Origin: Acetobacteraceae bacterium
GTDB lineage: Bacteria > Pseudomonadota > Alphaproteobacteria > Acetobacterales > Acetobacteraceae
Assembly: GCA_027482245.1 (NCBI GenBank)
Contig: JAIXWG010000039.1
Coordinates: 186,001-250,000, forward strand
Reading direction: 5' to 3'
Length of the DNA: 64,000 bases
Part shown: piece after piece, positions 62,216-64,000 of the stretch
Position numbering within the stretch: position 1 is the stretch's first letter
How the letters are laid out: every line of letters begins with the position of its first letter
Program-made: the position numbers and the translations under genes
Notes under the pieces: model-generated
Told to the model about the DNA's origin: nothing
Seen by the model: only the letters and a program-made list of their open reading frames with translations
Database searches by the model: none

Positions 62216-64000
62216 GCGGTTTTCAACCTGACGACCGGTGTCGACCGGCTGCGCGGCGCGAATAATGTCGCCGACCAGTTCATTATCGATGCCGCCTTCG
62301 AATTGCAGGCGCTGGACACGATCAGCGGCGGCACGGGCAGCGTCGTCGATGTCCTGACCATCTCCTTCGGCGGCACCTACGCCTTCAACCAGGCGAACGC
62401 CTCCGCCATGCTGGTGGGGATCGAGCGCATCGACATCACGGGCGGGGCCGTCGCGCTGTATTTCGGCACCGGCAGCACCCTGACCAACGCGACCTTCCTG
62501 CGCATCAACGGGGGTGCCGGCGGCGACATCGTCGCCATGGTGCCGAACCAGGTCGCGCCGCTGGCCAGCCCCTTCGGCCTGTGGATCGAGGGCAATGGGG
62601 GGGCGGACAGCCTCTATGGCACCGGCTTCGCCGACACGCTGTTCGGTGGCGACGATGCCGACCTGCTCGTCGGCCATGCCGGCAACGATTACGGCGATGC
62701 CGGTGCGGGCGGCGCCGTCATGGATGGCGGCACGGGCAACGACACGCTGGTGGGCGGTGCCGGGAATGACGGGTTGGTGGGGCGGGAGGGCGGTGACTCG
62801 CTGAACGGCGCCGGCGGCGATGATTCGATGGTGGGTGGCGACGGCGCCGACACCTTCGTCGGCGGAGAAGGGAACGACACCTTCCGCGGACAGGGCGATG
62901 GCCCCGATGCCGCCTATGGCGGCGCGGGCGACGACCTCCTCGAACTCGGCAATGGCGGTGGTGTCATATCCAGCGGCGCTGGCAACAACACGCTGCGCGG
63001 CGGTACGGGCAATGACATGGCCCTGTCTGACGGCGTGGGGGCGGATGTCTTCGAGGATGCCGGCGCGGGCGATGATTTCTGGTTCCTGTATGGTGGCGCC
63101 AGCGGTTCCTGGGATGCCGGCAGTGGCAACGACTTCCTGATCGCGTACCGCGACCGGATGGTCGTGCTGGCCGGTGATGGACACGACACGATGTTCAGCG
63201 TGGGCGCCGACAGCATGCAGGGCGGCGCCGGCAATGACTTCTACGGCGACCGCGGTTCTGCGCCTGCGATCCCCTCGGCAAGCAGCCACGACATCTTCGA
63301 CGCTGGAGAAGGCGACGATTGGATGTTCGACGGAGAGGGCAACGACACGATGCTCGCGGGAGCGGGCAATGATCTCATGGGCTCCAGAATCGTCATCACG
63401 CTGTCGAACGTGCCCAGCCCCGACGTCTCCGGCGATGCCCTGGTCTTCCCGTCCCACACGGGTGGGACAAGCTTTTTCTTCGCACCAGGCGGCGACGACA
63501 GCATGGATGGCGGTGCCGGCAACGACTCGATGGAAGGCGACGCCGGGAACGATACCTTCGATGGCGGCACCGGCAATGACGAGTTCCGCCCCGGCGAGGG
63601 CGCGGACAGCTTCCTGGGCGGGGATGGCGACGATCTCGTCGCGGTGGTCGTCCGCACCGCGATGGCCGATACCCTGGAAGGCGGCGCCGGCGCCGACCGG
63701 TTGGTGGTGACGGGAGGTGGCGCTTCGGTCTGGGGGAAGACCGGCATCGCCGCTTCGGGCTTCGAGGTGCTGGAGGCCGCGGGTGTAGGCGACTTCACCA
63801 TCACCCTGGTGGAAACCGATTTCAGGACCATGTTCGGTTCGTCTGGAGCCGACCGCATCGACGCGCGGCGCCAGGCCAATGCCATGCTCCTGGAAGGGCG
63901 CGCCGGGAATGACTCGCTGACCGGCGGCCTGGCGAATGATACCCTCTCCGGGGGCACTCTCAATGACAGTCTGGCCGGCCTCAATGGCGCGGACTCCCTC
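62213..64000 (+). CDS. RTX-type (hemolysin-like) calcium-binding repeat protein, 3' end cut by window
   Basis: The frame from the ATG at 62213 stays open for 596 codons to the window end. The first 140 residues (MAVFNLTTGVDRLRGANNVA) have no known fold, then blocks of RTX nonapeptides begin (GGDDADLLVGHAGNDYGDAG, GGTGNDTLVGGAGNDGL, GGEGNDTFRGQGDG). A non-repeat segment (about 395-425) interrupts them, and further repeats follow (GGDDSMDGGAGNDSMEGDAG). Such repeats fold on binding Ca2+ after type I secretion; the secretion signal would be beyond the window. Function could be surface layer, adhesin or enzyme. The start lies in a hairpin. Confidence 0.9.
   Translation, partial: MAVFNLTTGVDRLRGANNVADQFIIDAAFELQALDTISGGTGSVVDVLTISFGGTYAFNQANASAMLVGIERIDITGGAVALYFGTGSTLTNATFLRINGGAGGDIVAMVPNQVAPLASPFGLWIEGNGGADSLYGTGFADTLFGGDDADLLVGHAGNDYGDAGAGGAVMDGGTGNDTLVGGAGNDGLVGREGGDSLNGAGGDDSMVGGDGADTFVGGEGNDTFRGQGDGPDAAYGGAGDDLLELGNGGGVISSGAGNNTLRGGTGNDMALSDGVGADVFEDAGAGDDFWFLYGGASGSWDAGSGNDFLIAYRDRMVVLAGDGHDTMFSVGADSMQGGAGNDFYGDRGSAPAIPSASSHDIFDAGEGDDWMFDGEGNDTMLAGAGNDLMGSRIVITLSNVPSPDVSGDALVFPSHTGGTSFFFAPGGDDSMDGGAGNDSMEGDAGNDTFDGGTGNDEFRPGEGADSFLGGDGDDLVAVVVRTAMADTLEGGAGADRLVVTGGGASVWGKTGIAASGFEVLEAAGVGDFTITLVETDFRTMFGSSGADRIDARRQANAMLLEGRAGNDSLTGGLANDTLSGGTLNDSLAGLNGADSL

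Overview
The window is very GC-rich chromosomal DNA (roughly 70% by eye) from an alphaproteobacterium, most likely an Acetobacteraceae member of the Roseomonas type. This is an inference from four things: alphaproteobacterial gene order (ppiD-trpE / trpGDC-moaC-moeA-lexA, and tpiA-secG-pyrG-eno-ftsB-pdhABC-lpd-lipA); two perfect GTTC-N7-GTTC LexA boxes; a pyruvate dehydrogenase E1-beta carrying its own lipoyl domain; and orphan TctC-type binding proteins. I saw no rRNA, tRNA, CRISPR array or insertion sequence.

Layout. 1-9.9 kb: a surface-glycan or glycosylation island. It holds a GT4 glycosyltransferase leaving the window on the minus strand, a UDP-glucuronate-epimerase-like SDR, two related GT-A-like transferases (one fused to a methyltransferase-like domain through a repeat linker), a methyltransferase and a small protein with DUF4214-like modules, an unknown protein and a second GT4 enzyme. 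10-18 kb: glmS, an SOS-regulated imuA with no imuB/dnaE2 beside it, a trypsin-like lipoprotein, RlpA, ComEC, a 51-residue membrane protein and lexA. 18-22.2 kb: moeA, moaC, trpC, trpD, trpG on the minus strand. 22.2-32.4 kb: a block separating trpG from trpE. It contains a DUF4126-like protein, a GntR regulator with a probable sugar-acid catabolic operon (two TctC proteins, a DapA-family enzyme, an MR/MLE dehydratase), a polytopic membrane protein, an FMN-dependent dehydrogenase, an HWE histidine kinase and a lipoprotein hydrolase. A 26-bp tandem repeat copied from the 3' end of trpE lies at its right edge. 32.4-36.7 kb: trpE, ppiD, tpiA. 36.7-42.6 kb: a VapC/Phd toxin-antitoxin pair, secG, pyrG, small unknown genes, eno and ftsB. 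42.6-49.1 kb: PhyH dioxygenase, a patatin/two ADC-like/3-hydroxybutyrate dehydrogenase operon, an AraC regulator and two small genes. 49.3-57.3 kb: pdhA-pdhB-pdhC-GNAT-lpdA-methyltransferase-lipA-COQ10/RatA. 57.3-64 kb: a small protein resembling the edema factor/ExoY/CyaA cyclase core, an AA_synth-family protein, a frameshifted GST, an amidohydrolase with an internal Tat-like motif, a threonine aldolase and the start of an RTX protein whose start codon lies in a long hairpin.

How the genes fit. The 49-57 kb operon makes the pyruvate dehydrogenase complex and the lipoate it needs. The 43.7-47.2 kb operon suggests acetoacetate/3-hydroxybutyrate (ketone body or PHB) metabolism. LexA should control itself and imuA.

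Strongest leads for something undescribed: the 213-residue cyclase-like protein (57283-57924), the start-codon hairpin of the RTX gene (62175-62215), the ADC paralogue lacking the Schiff-base lysine (44927-45682), the glycan cluster with repeated DUF4214-like modules, and the trp-operon split with its repeat.
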